NCBI RefSeq assembly: GCF_032854445.1
Contig: NC_088297.1
Location: forward strand, 19,357,127-19,421,126
Direction of reading: 5' to 3'
DNA: 64,000 bases
From: Liolophura sinensis
Taxonomy: Eukaryota > Mollusca > Polyplacophora > Chitonida > Chitonidae
Shown here piece after piece: positions 33,900 through 46,290 of this stretch. The translations under genes and the position numbers were made by a program. How positions within the stretch are numbered: the stretch's first letter is position 1; every line of letters begins with the position of its first letter. The notes beneath the pieces were generated by a model that was given only the letters and a program-made list of their open reading frames with translations, searched no databases and was not told the DNA's origin.

Positions 33900-36013
33900 T
33901 GGTTAGTCTCATACATCACTGATACAGACACGACCCTGTGGTTTTGTTAACGATGAAGTCAGACACGGAGAGCTATCATGCAAATCGCAACAAAGAAAAC
34001 CAAAGAACTGTCTTCCAAGCCATTTGGTTGCACTCCTTCAAAGAAGCTTATATTTAAAAGCAGTTTGTGACAACTGCTTTATATGTCATAAAATATATTT
34101 CGCCTGATTTTACCAGTGCAAAATGATGAAAGAAAAACAATGTCCGTACAGTGAAAGTTGTATCTTGGAATTTTTTTTGATGCTGCGATTTTCCGTTTTT
34201 TTCCGTTGCCTTTGTTGGGTCATAAAAACACGTTAAACCCTCAAAGAGATCCGACTGTTTTGACCCTAAACGGTCTCTATCTGAATCCTTTACAACTTCA
34301 CGATGTTGAAAATCTCCGTCTTTCCGGTTGCCTCTGTTTGGGTCAGAGGAAAAACACATTATGCCCTGAAGGAGATCCGACATTCCCATCGAGGTTAAAC
34401 AACTGCTCGTTTCTGCCTCAATTAACAGACAGTTTTGACTTAAACGGTTTTTAACTGGATGATACAATGACACAGTGTGGCATCCTCTGGGCCAACCTCC
34501 TTTCACTACTGGTCACTTGCTGTCACTGATAATACACGACACGTTGCCAGGATTCTGGAGTACAGGGGAAGCCTTCACCGCCCGTCCTTTACAGATGTAT
34601 TGGCAACCACCAAGTGCTAGGTTGCGAACGTCGCAAATGACAAGGCTGGTAAGGAAATCATCTTCATCGTACCAAATATTCCTAAAATGTGTCATCTGGG
34701 CGTCTTTAGAACAGGTTTCACTGCACAAAACCGGTGTTATTCCTGTGAAGCTGCAATTTATGAAACTTTCTTTCACCTTTTGCAAGTTTGTGACGTTTTA
34801 TTTACATGTTGCATTTAACATCACTGCATTTTCTTATACTTAATTCTGCGTTAGACATTTATATCAACAGCTACAATAAAACCCTAACTGAGGTAAATAG
34901 GTAAGAGTCAGTGTTTCTTCTGGTATATGCGGCTATTTGTCAGCTATCACACTGTAGTCGATACGCTGATTTTCATATATTTGTTGTAATATTTCATTTC
35001 ATATTGTTTGTTTATCTTTATGATAAGTGATGTTTGATCATCGCGCGAGTTGTACGCGCTTGCTTGGTACTGATTGTCTCAAGTTTACAATGCTTAATAC
35101 AATGCAACAGAGAGTAAATCACAAAATATACCTACCTAGTCACAATATCCTGATACGGGTTTTTTTTATGAGGTATTCCGTAATAGCTTGTGCCAAGCAA
35201 AACCCAGATTGCTTATTTTACCATTTTGCTAAGAAATTGCATTCACAACAAAAGTAAATCAGTAAACACTCAATAAACAACAGAAAGTCCTTATCTGAAG
35301 AGTTTAGTATGGACAATGATGTCACTGTTTCGTCCGAAAACTAATTATAAAATCGCTATGCTGGAACATTCTTCTCTTTAAAAAAGGGAAAACAAAAGAA
35401 AAATGAATGAGGTGTTTGAACGTGTGAGGGATACGTCTCACCATTAACCAACTATCCCCTGCCATCGCTGCTCTGTTTTCACTCTCTATGCTGCGGTCTG
35501 TTGTATTCTATATATTACCCATATATAATAATTGAAATCTTCTTGAGCACATTTGGCCAAATGAGGTGAAGAAAATCTTTTGCAGTTCTAACTGCACCTT
35601 TGTAAAATCGATTCTTCTAATGTTAGATGGAACAAAGACAATAATACCAGTACAAATTTAAGTACAGGGACCTACGCAGATTACGATGGCAATAAACCAT
35701 TAACCATTTATTGGAAAAATCAAAATCGACATGACGCCTGAGTTTATTATTTTCCTCAGACATGTTCGTGTGGTAACTCATCTATTTACGATCCAGAACA
35801 TTTCATTTATGACAGCGATCTGCCTAAATAGGTTAGTTATGGCGGAATCAAGCTTACTAAAACCTGATCAAATATTTCAGTAAGTATCTAACATACATTC
35901 GAGGAAAAACTCACATCTGAGCCAGTGAGGACTATATTACAACAAATAACCCATATTCTGGCAAGGGTTGCCTGAAATCTGCTGCGAAAACCCATTTATA
36001 CCCGTGTTTGACT

Positions 36014-36373
36014 GAGTGAGTGAGTGAGTGCTTGGGGTTTAACATCGTACTTAACAATTTTTCAGTCATATAAAGACGAAAGATTCCTTAGAGTACATGT
36101 AATGTGCCTCCTTCTTGCAGGACGATTTCCACCGCTCTTCTATTTCGTGCTACTTCACTGAGACGCCTTACCGAAGGCCAGTAAGGCGACCCGCCGGAGC
36201 CATTATGCTGATATGGGTCAACCAGTCGTTGCACTAGCCCCTTCATGCTGATCACCAAGTGAGGAAGCTACAACTTCTTCTCTTAAGGTCTTAGGTGTGA
36301 CTCGATCCAGGATTGATCCTGGATTTACCACTTCCGAAGCGGACGCTCTACCAACTGTCCTATCGGGGCCGGT
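36014..36373 (-). mobile_element. SINE family 2, full length
   Basis: Reverse-oriented tRNA-derived SINE. The tail is a run of GAGT (CACT on its own strand) next to TTGGGGTTTAACATCGTAC. The head, read on the minus strand, has an A box (AGGACAGTTGGTAGAGCG) and a B box (GGATCAATCC). TTTGACT flanks it (36007-36013 and 36374-36380). Units B (near 41060) and C (near 43498) have a single TTGACTTTC at this point, so they preserve the empty site. Confidence 0.92.
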
Positions 36374-37152
36374 TTTGACTTTCGAGGTGAGTGATGCACA
36401 CCTCGTAACTTGAACCGCAGCTCTCTTTTGTCGGGAGACAGAAGTCACACTTACAGTGTCCTTTACATCGGATCAAGTCTGACATAAATTCTCAGCCTGA
36501 CGCTTGACTGGTTTGTCTGGGGAAAAACACTTGTTGACAATATCAGGGTTAATCTACTGGTCTGAAGCTCCTGATCTTAGATGATATCTGGCGATTTGCT
36601 CCCAAAAGCTGATTAAAACCGTCGTTATGTTTTGACGTTAACGATGCATAGGATAAGAAAAGCAACCAAAGGATTAACTCTGATCTTCTTCGGCGACATT
36701 AAATTACACCTCACAAAAAACCCGAGAGGCGATATTTTACGTGAAAAGCTAAAATTGATTTTATTTGTAAGCCGGATTAGATTCGGAAAATGATACCGCT
36801 TTGGCGGGATACAGCACGTGGTGTGATTTGGGAGCTGTTAAAAACAGATTATCTTCAGTTAAAGCAGAAGTTTGGCACACCTTAGAGGGTAAATTCCCGC
36901 TCGTCTGCCCAACTTCTTTGAAGCGCTGTGATTTGCTGCAATAATGTAGGAGAAATTGCACATAAAAGCGTTTGTCAAAGGTGGGATATCTCCGACAGCC
37001 ATTGATCTGTTCTTGTGTGATATGTCAGAGGCTACAGCGTCGATGTACCGGTTTGCGTGTTGTCATGATTACAGCAAATGTTTTAATACCAAACATATCG
37101 AGTAGATGGTTGGATATATGAAACAATCATTGATTTACAGTGACATCATTTA

Positions 37153-37316
37153 CCTCTCCAGACGTAAGTGGGAGGATCTGCCAGGAACCTGCAAATGGTC
37201 TTGGGTTTTCTCCGGGCTGTGTCCGGTTTCCTCCCACCATAATGCTGGCCGCGTCGTGTAAGTGAAATATTCTTGAGTACGGCGTATAACTCCATTCAAA
37301 TAAATAAATAAATACA
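37153..37316 (+). mobile_element. SINE family 1, 5'-truncated copy inside unit A
   Basis: Begins in the body (AGTGGGAGGATCTGCC) and ends in TAAATAAATAAATA. It is flanked by ACATCATTTA (37143-37152 and 37317-37326), a perfect 10-bp target-site duplication. Confidence 0.92.
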
Positions 37317-37385
37317 ACATCATTTATTGAGTAATATAACTGATATATATCCTGGCTGACTGACTGACGGACGACCGTTTGAATA

Positions 37386-37654
37386 TTTACTTATGTAGTT
37401 GATTGGTGTCTTACGCCGTACTCAAGAATATTTCACTTATACGACGGCGGCCAGCATTATGGTTTGAGAAAACCGGGCAGAGCCCGGGGGAAAACCCACG
37501 ACCATCAGCAGGTTGTTGGAAAACCTTCCCACGTACGCCAGGAAAGGGAGGCCTGCATGAGTTGGACTTGAACTCACAGCGAGCGCATTGGTGAGCGGCT
37601 CCTGGGTCATTACGCTGCGCTAGTGTGCTAACCGAGCAACGTGGGCTCCTCCGC
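37386..37654 (-). mobile_element. SINE family 1, full length, inside unit A
   Basis: A reverse-oriented copy from a short tail (GTAGTTGATTGGTGTCTTAC) through CGACGGCGGCCAGCATTATG to a diverged head (GAGCAACGTGGGCTCC). It has a possible short target-site duplication TTTGAATA (37378-37385 and 37655-37662). Unit C continues across the corresponding position without a SINE. Confidence 0.9.
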
Positions 37655-37720
37655 TTTGAATAAAGCATAATGTCTGATTTCTGGTTCCTTAAAGAATGAG
37701 AATGACATTCGCTAAGTTTG

Positions 37721-38236
37721 ATCAAGCCAAGTGTAATGAATGCCTTGGAGAGTGGTCACGCGAAAATCCCCAGCTATGTTATATACTGGAGACACCGCCA
37801 GTTAAATTTCCTTCTCACAGACTATTTCAATAAAGGTAAAGGTCTTTCCAACATTCTGAGCTCTGTTTATTCAAACCAAGAAGATATTTATAATAACACA
37901 AACAACAGAGAACCCGACCACGTCCCTCCAACTGTATAGTCACGCGTTTGGCATCATACTAACACCATCGTTTTACTCGACGACGTCATGCCTGTTTCAA
38001 TCAACATGCCACGTTAAAGACACTGTCAGGTATGTTAAACGGAAGCTACAGCCGAATTTTCTGTATCGTTGACACATTCAATGAACAAGACCCCATGGAC
38101 ACGCACCAACTAACATTATACAACGCATATCATTTTGAACAATTCTGTTATTTGTAATCTCCAAAGAAATTCTTTGTTTATTTTTTTCAAATCAGTTTTT
38201 CCTCTCTCTGAAGGAGTACTTTCTACCTATCAAAAT
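37721..38236. other. Unassigned stretch between unit A and the 53-bp-repeat element
   Basis: Nothing recognised. The ORF at 37718-37939 has no domain. Confidence 0.4.
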
Positions 38237-38776
38237 CTAGTTCACAATCGGTGCGCATAAATCCGCAGTCTGATTTGGCTCGTTTCATTGTCTTTGTTTG
38301 CGAATGACTTCATCTGGGGACTATTGGACGCAATACATCTCTGCGTATTAGTTCACAGGTTATCCATATGGTATTACCGGACGCAACAAATCTTTTCTCA
38401 TAAGCTCATAGGTTATCCACGGAATCCACTTTATCACCAGGCTAACAGCTAGGCTCACCAGAGAGCAGACACAAAGGTTGACAATAGGCACATCTTGTCT
38501 GGACAGTCTCAGAAACACTCCATTGACGGATGACAGTCTCTGCTCAGCATGGTCACCCTTTTCTCGCCATACACACAGCTAATATCTTTATTGATATCGA
38601 GGGTCAGTTGTTCAGTACCCTGATTTAAATAAAAGCGTACGCCGTTATACAAATGTTTTAATTACATAACTAGTGTTAGTCTGGGGATCCAAATTCCTCC
38701 ACATCTAAACCTGACCACAGCCATATATTAGTAAATGAACAGTTCTTGTTTACGGCGTTAAACACCAATAACATAA
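38237..38776. mobile_element. Dispersed element with 53-bp repeats, short copy
   Basis: The left flank (TAGTTCACAATCGGTGCGCA, TGATTTGGCTCGTTTC), two degraded 53-bp units (about 38310-38420, GGTTATCCATATGGTATTAC), the right flank (CATTGACGGATGACAGTCTC, TTAGTAAATGAACAGTTC) and the tail TTTACGGCGTTAAACACCAA all match the copy at 46291-48231. The shared flanks on both sides show that the repeat belongs to a defined element rather than a stand-alone satellite. No ORF is present. Confidence 0.75.
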
Positions 38777-38879
38777 TGTCAAACCCCAAAAATGAATAAG
38801 TTAGGAGGAAGATTAGGCCTACACCCAAATCAAGACCTCCCTGCAACTTTGCATTGATTAAAATTGATAACATGACGGT

Positions 38880-41275
38880 GATATTGATTTGCCCAATTTG
38901 CTCAAGTTTGCTTAATTTGAGCTACGATTTCATGATGTTGAAACATCACCAAAAATAAAAAGGTGTACTTTTTGAATTTCTCGTGGAGTGCTTTATTGAT
39001 GCATGGTCTATTCATTTGGTCTAGTGTTATTTTCGTTTAAAGTTTGCATGTGAGATGACTTACTGACCTATACACCAGTCACAAATATCCAACAACGAGG
39101 GTTTTGTTGAGTATGAAAGAAGCCCGACGAGAACACCTGGAACAGAAATCGCGGAAGACGAAGAAAACGAAACGACTGTCCTTCAACAAATTTGGTCACC
39201 CGTGACTGCTTAAGTAAAGGCTTAAGTATATGTGCACTACGTAACATTTGATCTTGTTGACATATAACGACACTTCATATCACACTTTGATTGCATACCT
39301 TTGCAAAAGTCCGTCAGTATTATATTTCGAGTGTTACGCCAGTGTAAAGGGAAAAAATAAAAACAATGTCCATACATTGAGAGCTGCGCGTCGGAATTTC
39401 ACGATGTTGAAAATCTACACCTTTCCGGTTGCATCTGTTTTGGGTCCTATGACATACACGTTACGCCTGGCACGAATCCGGCATTCGCGTCGAGATTATA
39501 CCACTGCTGGTATAGGCCTCAATTAACAGACCGTTTTGACTTAAACGGTCTCTAACTGAACCCACTACAATGATAACATGCGATATCCTCTGGGTCAACC
39601 CCCTTTCATTATTGGTCACTTGCTGTCACTGATAATACACGACACGTTACCAGGATTCTAGAGTACAGGGGAAGCCTTCACCGTCTGTCCATTACGAATC
39701 TATTGGCCACACAAAGTGCTAGGTTGCAAACGTCGCAAATGACACGGCTGGTAAGGAAATCATCGTTATAGTACCCAACATTCCTAAAATGTGTCATCTA
39801 GAACTCTTGATTTTGACGCTGCACAAAACCGGTGCTATTCCTGTTCAGCTGAGATTTATGACAGTTTTTGTCAGGTTTTGCAAGTTTATGACGTCCTACA
39901 CATATAATGCAATTAACATCACTGCATGTATTTTTACCTAATTTTTCTTAAGCCATGGTGCTTAGGCATTTATCAGCTGTTACAAAAAAACTTTAACTGA
40001 GGCAAACCGAAAAAAGAGGCAGTGTGTCATCTGTTATTTGCTACCATTTTTCAACTCTCACGCTGTCGTCTTTGCTCTGCTTTTACCCTATTTGCTGCAG
40101 TCTCTTATATTGTTGTTTTTTTTTTGTTTTTTTTTTTTTGATTTTATAATGAACAATTTTTAATCATCTCAATACGAAGTTTTGTGATTTCATGCTTGCC
40201 AACAAACCTTAACGCAATGCCGGAGAAATGAAATCGCAAGTAAATCACTACCTAATCACACTATCCTGATACGGGTACGACCAGCACTTCACGTAATATG
40301 TAGTAATGTCACGTGACAAGCAAAACACCACAGGACAATCAGCATGTAATCAACAAACAACAGAAATTCTGTATCTGAGGAATTTAGCATGAGGACTCAT
40401 GTTATCTGTTTCGTTTGTAAACTGGTTAGAATATAACATTCTTCCCCTTAAGAACGGGAAAACAAGAGTAAAATGAGCGAAGAATCTTCACGGGGATATG
40501 TCCATTAGCCAACTATCTCTCTGCCGTCGATAATTTGCTTTCCCTCTTTACCCTGCAGTCTGCTGGTTTCTATATTTTACGGCAGTCGTATAAGTAAAAT
40601 GTTTTTGAGTACGGCACAAAACACCAATGAACTAAAAAAATAAATATTCTATATTTAGAATGTGTACTACTTTTTACGATCTTTCTGTATCGATTGGAAA
40701 AATCATAAATAAATATTACACCGGATCTAAAATCTTAAGACACGTAATATGCATGTTGTTCAGTACGTTAATGTCGACATGACGCCTGGGTTTATTGTTT
40801 TATTCAGACAGGTTCGTGTGTTATCTCATCTACTTACGATGTATTTACCACCCGGAACATTTTACTTTATGACAGTGGCCTGTCCAAAATGATTAGCAAA
40901 GACAGAATCGAGCTCACTAAAACTTGCTACAATACTTCACTAAATATCTACATCCGGGTGAAAACTATGAAAGCCAGAGAGAACTTGATTAGAACACATA
41001 ACCTATAGTCTGACAGTGTGTATCTGTCGTCTGTTATACAAACGCCATTATAAATGTGTTTGACTTTCGTGGTAAGCGATGCAAACAAAGAAGCGTAACT
41101 TGAACGACAGTTCTCAGTTTTACCTCGTCAGGAGACACTAGTAGAAGTCACACTGATAATGTCCTTTATCTCGGATCAAGTCTCACGTAAATTCTCATTC
41201 TGAGACTTGACAGGATTGTTTAAGGAAAAACGATTGTTGACAATATCAAGCTGATTAAATTTGGAGGGAGATTAC
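38880..41275. repeat. Segmental duplication unit, copy B (right end missing)
   Basis: Shares all landmarks of copy C from GATTTGCCCAATTTGCTC to TTGTTGACAATATCAAG near 41251, then lacks the roughly 600-bp CGAGAGGCGATATTTTACGT segment and passes almost directly into copy C. It contains a poly-T-rich block near 40110-40140. It lacks the SINE family 2 insertion found in A. Confidence 0.85.
40576..40646 (+). mobile_element. SINE family 1, tail fragment inside unit B
   Basis: TTTACGGCAGTCGTATAAGT, TTTTTGAGTACGGCACAAAA and CACCAATGAACTAAA are the last 70 bp of family 1. Units A and C have only a TTTTATATT-type sequence here. Confidence 0.75.
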
Positions 41276-41299
41276 ACCTGAATTAGTAATATCCTCGCA

Positions 41300-44200
41300 A
41301 TATTGCAGTTGGTGTTATTGGCTATACGACGGCAATTTCGATTTGCTCAATTTGTTCATGATACGATATCATACTCTTGTGACATCACAAAAATCAAAAA
41401 GGGTATCCTGTTTAAATGTCTCAGGGAATACCTTTTTGTTGGGTATACTCATTTGTTTAATGTTATCTTGTCGTTTAAAGTTTGCATGCTAATGACTTGC
41501 TGGCCTATACACCAGTCACAAATATCCAACCAAGAGGGTTTTGCTGACGATGAATGAATTCCGATGCTAAAACTTGGCATAAATATCACAAAAAAACGGA
41601 GAAAACCAAACAACTGTGTTCCAACACTTGGCTACAGGTAACTGTTTCAGAAAAGGTTTTGTGTGAAAATGGCTATTGACTTCTGCTTTATATGTGCACT
41701 TTGTAATTCTTGATTAGAATTCACTTTCTCACAATACCACATTAAGACTTTTCGCGTTTTGAATGGATACCTCATATATTAATATAATACATGAGGTATG
41801 AATTCAAATCATTTTAAATGTGATACCAGTTTAAAGGGAAAAAAGAAAAGGTATGTCCGTAAGCGTGCACTGAAAGGTGCACGTCGGAATTTCACGATGT
41901 TGAAAACCTCCGTCTTTCCGGTTGCCTCTGTTTGGGTCCAATGAAAAACCCCTTATGCCCTGCAGGTGATCCGACATTCCCGTCGAGGTTATACCACTAC
42001 TCGTATAGGCCTCCATTAACAGACATTTTTGACTCAAACGGTCTCTAACTCAAACAGCTACAATGATACGGTGTGATATCCTCGGGGTCAACCCCCTTTT
42101 ATTATTGGTCACTTGCTGTCACTGATAATACACGACACGTTGCCAGGATTCTAGAGTACAGGGGAAGCCTTCAGAGTCCGTCCATTACGGACGTATTAGC
42201 AGCACCAAGTGCTTGGTTGCGAACCTCACAAATGACAAGGCTGGTAAGGAAATCATCTTCATCGTACCAAATATTTTCGAAATGTGTCATCTAGAACTCT
42301 TGATTTTAGAACAGGTGTCGGTGTACAAAACCGGTTTTGTGGTGATTTACTTTTTTCCTGCTATGTTGTTTTACTTCTGAAGATTTAGAAAAGTTTCTCT
42401 GATGTTGTACTTATATATTGCAATTAATATTACTGCATATTTTTTTTACCTTTTTCTGCTTAAGACATGTTGCTAAGGGCTGTTTCATATGCCACTATTT
42501 AAGCGTTTACATGACGCTGCCCAAATCCAGTATTATACTGGTTCATTTATTTTACGTACGCGATTTTATCCTTGAAAAACTTTTTGGTAACTTTTATAGT
42601 ACTGGCAAATTTGATTCTTGAATATACACTTATAACTGGCATGTATATGAGGTATTTAATATGTGAAATGTTACTGTTTCATTTGAAACCTACAGTATTA
42701 CTGACATAGACCATTCTTCACTTAAGCATAGAGAGGAAAAACAGGTGATACGGGTCAATGGAGGTTCTTGGCGTATGAACGTCCATTAATCAACTACAAT
42801 GTTGCCTTTACTGCCCTGGTTTCACTCTGTATATCGTAGTCTTTTATATTTTATATTCTGAATATGTACGATTTTTTTTCTATCGCTCTTTACTTAGAAA
42901 CTTTACTTTAATTTGGTCAATTGATGAGAAGGCAATATTTTTCGGTTCAAATTTCATCTATGTACAATGGATTTTGTAATGCTATATACAGTGTATATAC
43001 TACAGTGTAAACACTGTTACGGTATAGGGGCCTACACAGATTACGTTGACAATAAACCATTAAACATATATTGAAAAAATCTTATAAAAGTATAACCTCT
43101 TGTCTAAAATTTTAAGACACATATTTTGGTATCCAGTTCTGTCTGAAGGAATAGAATTGTTTAGGTGTTTTTGTGCATCCTCACAACTTAACGTCAAAAC
43201 TTGCGTGTTGTTAAGTAGGATGGTATCGACACGACTCCTAAGTTCTTTGTTTTATGCAGGCAGATGTGTTAACTCATCTATTTACGATGTATTTACGATC
43301 CAGAACATTTTATTTTATGACAGTGGTCTGCCCCAAATAGTTAGCAAAGACTGAGCAGGGCTCACTTCACCAAATATCTGACATACATCCGGGTACAAAC
43401 TCACATCTGAGGCAGTGAAAACTGTATTTAACACATAACCTATAGCCTCGCAACGGATATCTGAAGTATGCTGCGCATGCCCAATTATGCCTGTGATTGA
43501 CTTTCATGATTAGCGATGTACACAAATGGGCATAATTTGAACGACAGCTCACAGCTTCACCTCGTCAGGTGATAAAAGTCATACTGGCAATGTCCTTTAT
43601 CTCAGATCAAGTCTCACATAAATTCTCATGTTTAAACTTGACAGGATTGTTTGGGGGAAAACGCTTGCTGTCAATATCAGAGTTAAGCAACTGGTCTGAC
43701 GCCCCTGATCTTAGATGATAACAGGCGATTTGCTCCCACAAACTGGTTAAAGCCGTCATTATGTTTTGGCGTTAACGATGCGTAGGTTGAGAAAAAACAA
43801 CCACGGGATTTAGTCCGATTTTCTTCGGCGACATTACATTACATCACACGAAAAACCCGAGAGGCGATATTTTACGTCAAAAGCTAAAATTGGATTTATG
43901 TTTAAGCCGGATTAGATCCGGGAAATGATGACGCTTGGCACACCATAGAGCGTAGATTACCGCTCATCTGTCCAACTCGATCTGAACTTCTGTGAAGGGC
44001 TATGATTTGCGGGCATAATGGAGAAAAAAAAGTGCACATAAAACGCGTTTGTCAAAGGTGGATCATCTTCGGCACTCATTGGTCTGTTCTTGTGTAATAT
44101 GACTGGGGACTTTGCGACGCTGTGCCGGTCTGTGTGCTTGCATGATTACGGCGAAGGCTTTGATGCCAAACATATTGAGTAGACGGTTGGATATATGAAG

Positions 44201-44340
44201 CGATCAAATGTGGTTAAGAGTGACCGCAGTGACATTTGCTGATGCATATGCTTGATCTATCTGACTGGCTGACAGACGGACGATGACTTATTGCACCGTA
44301 GGACGTCTGATATATCATTCCTAAAGGAATACCGCTTAGA
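41300..44340. repeat. Segmental duplication unit, copy C
   Basis: The longest uninterrupted copy. It starts with TTCGATTTGCTCAATTTGTT, as B does, and carries on through the landmark order to the CGAGAGGCGATATTTTACGT segment (near 43860) and a GACTGGCTGACAGACGGACG block (near 44262). That last block matches GACTGACTGACGGACGACCG in A. ORFs within it (for example 41303-41557 and 41831-42037) are broken or absent in A and B and are not called. Confidence 0.85.
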
Positions 44341-44890
44341 CACGCGCAACGTTATTGAGGTAAACTGCAAACGAATGTCGAGGGCAGTGCTCAGGCACAA
44401 ATACCTTGGCTCAGTTATTTCCTGCTGATGCCAGATTACCTTCTTTGGAATTATGGGTGAGAAAGTCTGAAATGCCTGTCCTACTTTCGTACCCTGTGGC
44501 TATGGGAACAATGTTCTTTCCTGTATCACCTGACATGATTGATTAAGTGGTCCTTTTATGGGGTTTCCACATGTATTTTTCCTGGATTCAGGTGATAGGC
44601 TTAACAATAATTTCATTGAGTATAGTGTACCATTGGAAAAAGTTGTCTCAATTTACACAGGCATTTTGTTGTAGAATGTTGTAGGTAAACTGATCAAAAC
44701 TGAAGATAATCCGAAGTGGTTTCCTAAACGATGACCAATTAGTGAAGCTACTGAGGAACATAGATATAGATGGTGTTACGACCCAAACTGTCTGTATTAT
44801 AAAGAGATGGCTTGTTCGAAATACACGACAGTTTAGGCGCACAAAAAAGTAACCAAAACCAGCAGGGTTTATTTTACAACAATTTATTAG
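44341..44890. other. Unassigned stretch
   Basis: Nothing recognised. Confidence 0.4.
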
Positions 44891-44988
44891 GTTTATCAAG
44901 AACAGATAACAAGACTTTTACAAATACTAAAGTACTTAAGTTTAACAAGAAAGGATAGCAATATCTATACAAATACTAAAGTACTTAC
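44891..44988. repeat. 49-bp imperfect tandem duplication
   Basis: Units start with GTTTATCAAGAACAG and GTTTAACAAGAAAGG. Both contain the exact 20-mer TACAAATACTAAAGTACTTA (44919-44938 and 44968-44987). Confidence 0.8.
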
Positions 44989-45890
44989 ATGTACAACGGT
45001 GTCCAGTCCAAACGGACGCATATATTACACAATGCGGAAAACCATACAGGCATAAATGCAGAAATAAGAGGGAAAATCCACAGTATAACTGAATGTATGA
45101 CGAAATATACACAAAATTCCACAGACAGGGTCCGTCTACTAATAAACACTGTGTACACAAGAGCACAAATTAAATATACAAGTTCAGACTGAACAAGTGC
45201 TCGGTGGAGATATAATATAACAAAGCCAGAGGCTATAAAGACACCAAAATTCAACACAAACGGACTACTAAAGTAATACACAGCCGAAAGCATCCAAAAC
45301 TCTCAATAATTCTCCTTTCTCCTCCTTTGACCTGCTTTCATAGGTCTTATACAGACTGGTGGAATTTTCTAGAATAAGAAAATTCCTGAACACTTGTTGT
45401 AAACAAACAGGCCCCGAACTGTGGGTATTCTGGAACATTCTAAGGCAGAGGCAGACAGCAGGCCTTGAACTCAGCATATGTAATCAGTGGGAAGCTAAAT
45501 TTAGAAGTTGACGGCAGTTGTGCACATAACAATGGTTTATCTTTCACCTTGTTTTATGTCTGATGTTACATGTCGAACGATAACACACCATGTAGACTCA
45601 ACCTTGGGTTGTATTTTCACTAATCATGTAAATACTGAAAGAGTAGGCCACGGATTATCCAGAATTAGATTAAAAAAGAATAGTGTGATGTTAATTGCAA
45701 ACTATTCATCTAGAAATCCTCAAAATACAGTGCTGACAACACATTTAATGAACAATGTCTAGTTATATTTATACGCACCAAATGTTGTTACACCACGTAC
45801 AGCACGTTCGGAAAATGGCTTCATTTCTTCCGTGAAAAGTATTCTTTCTATATGTTTTTTAAGATCAGTTCTATTTTACCGTCTTTCTTG
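44989..45890. other. Unassigned stretch with a hydrophobic minus-strand ORF
   Basis: The minus-strand ORF 44985-45293 (102 codons) reads as several membrane-like segments, but the opposite strand is open too and the DNA is A-rich. I think the hydrophobicity comes from base composition. Nothing else is recognised. Confidence 0.3.
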
Positions 45891-45901
45891 TAGAGCTTTG
45901 A

Positions 45902-46265
45902 GTGAGTGAGTGCTTGGGGTTTAACGTCGTACTCAACTATTTTTCAGTCATATGACGACGACGGAATCATTAGGGTGCATGTACGTGTAATGCGCCTCCT
46001 TGTTGCAGGACGGATTTCCACCGCTCTTATATTTAGTGCTGCTTCACTGAGACGACTTACCGAAAGCAAGTAAGCTGCCCCGCCCGAGCCATTATACTGA
46101 TACGGGTCAACCAGTCGTTGCACTATCCCCTTCATGCTGAACGCCAAGCGAGGAAGTTACAACTTCCTCTTTTAAAGTCTTAGGTGTGACTGGATCAAGG
46201 ATTGATCCTGGATCTACCGCTTCCGAAGCGGACGCTCTACCAACTGTGCTATCCGGGCCGGTGTA
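45902..46265 (-). mobile_element. SINE family 2, full length
   Basis: Same architecture as the copy at 36014. The tail is GTGAGTGAGTGCTTGGGGTT; the head, read on the minus strand, carries TAGCACAGTTGGTAGAGCG and GGATCAATCC. It is flanked by a perfect 11-bp target-site duplication TAGAGCTTTGA (45891-45901 and 46266-46276). It sits immediately upstream of the long 53-bp-repeat element. Confidence 0.95.
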
Positions 46266-46290
46266 TAGAGCTTTGAATCCACAAAGAGTC

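Larger units (their letters stand above)
33900..37720. repeat. Segmental duplication unit, copy A
   Basis: The first of three diverged copies of one unit (B at 38880, C at 41300). Shared landmarks in order are a CACAAATATCC-type start, CACGATGTTGAAAATCTCCG (A near 34299, B near 39399, C near 41894), CACTTGCTGTCACTGATAAT (A 34514, B 39617, C 42120), a MITE family A left arm, GACGCCTGAGTTTATT, GGATCAAGTCTGACATAAAT and CGAGAGGCGATATTTTACGT (A and C only). Copy A also has an internal tandem duplication of about 145 bp (near 34165-34310) and three later SINE insertions. The ORFs at 34054-34506, 34158-34454 and 34475-34843 lie in this unit, are not conserved intact between copies, and are not called genes. 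Confidence 0.85.

Noticed and set aside
34054-34506. 150-codon minus-strand ORF with an internal peptide repeat
   Set aside because: The repeat comes from a DNA-level tandem duplication in unit A. Units B and C do not keep the frame intact over the same length.
44985-45293. 102-codon minus-strand ORF resembling a multi-pass membrane protein
   Set aside because: The hydrophobicity follows from A-rich template DNA, the opposite strand is also open (44989-45192), and no receptor or channel motif is present.
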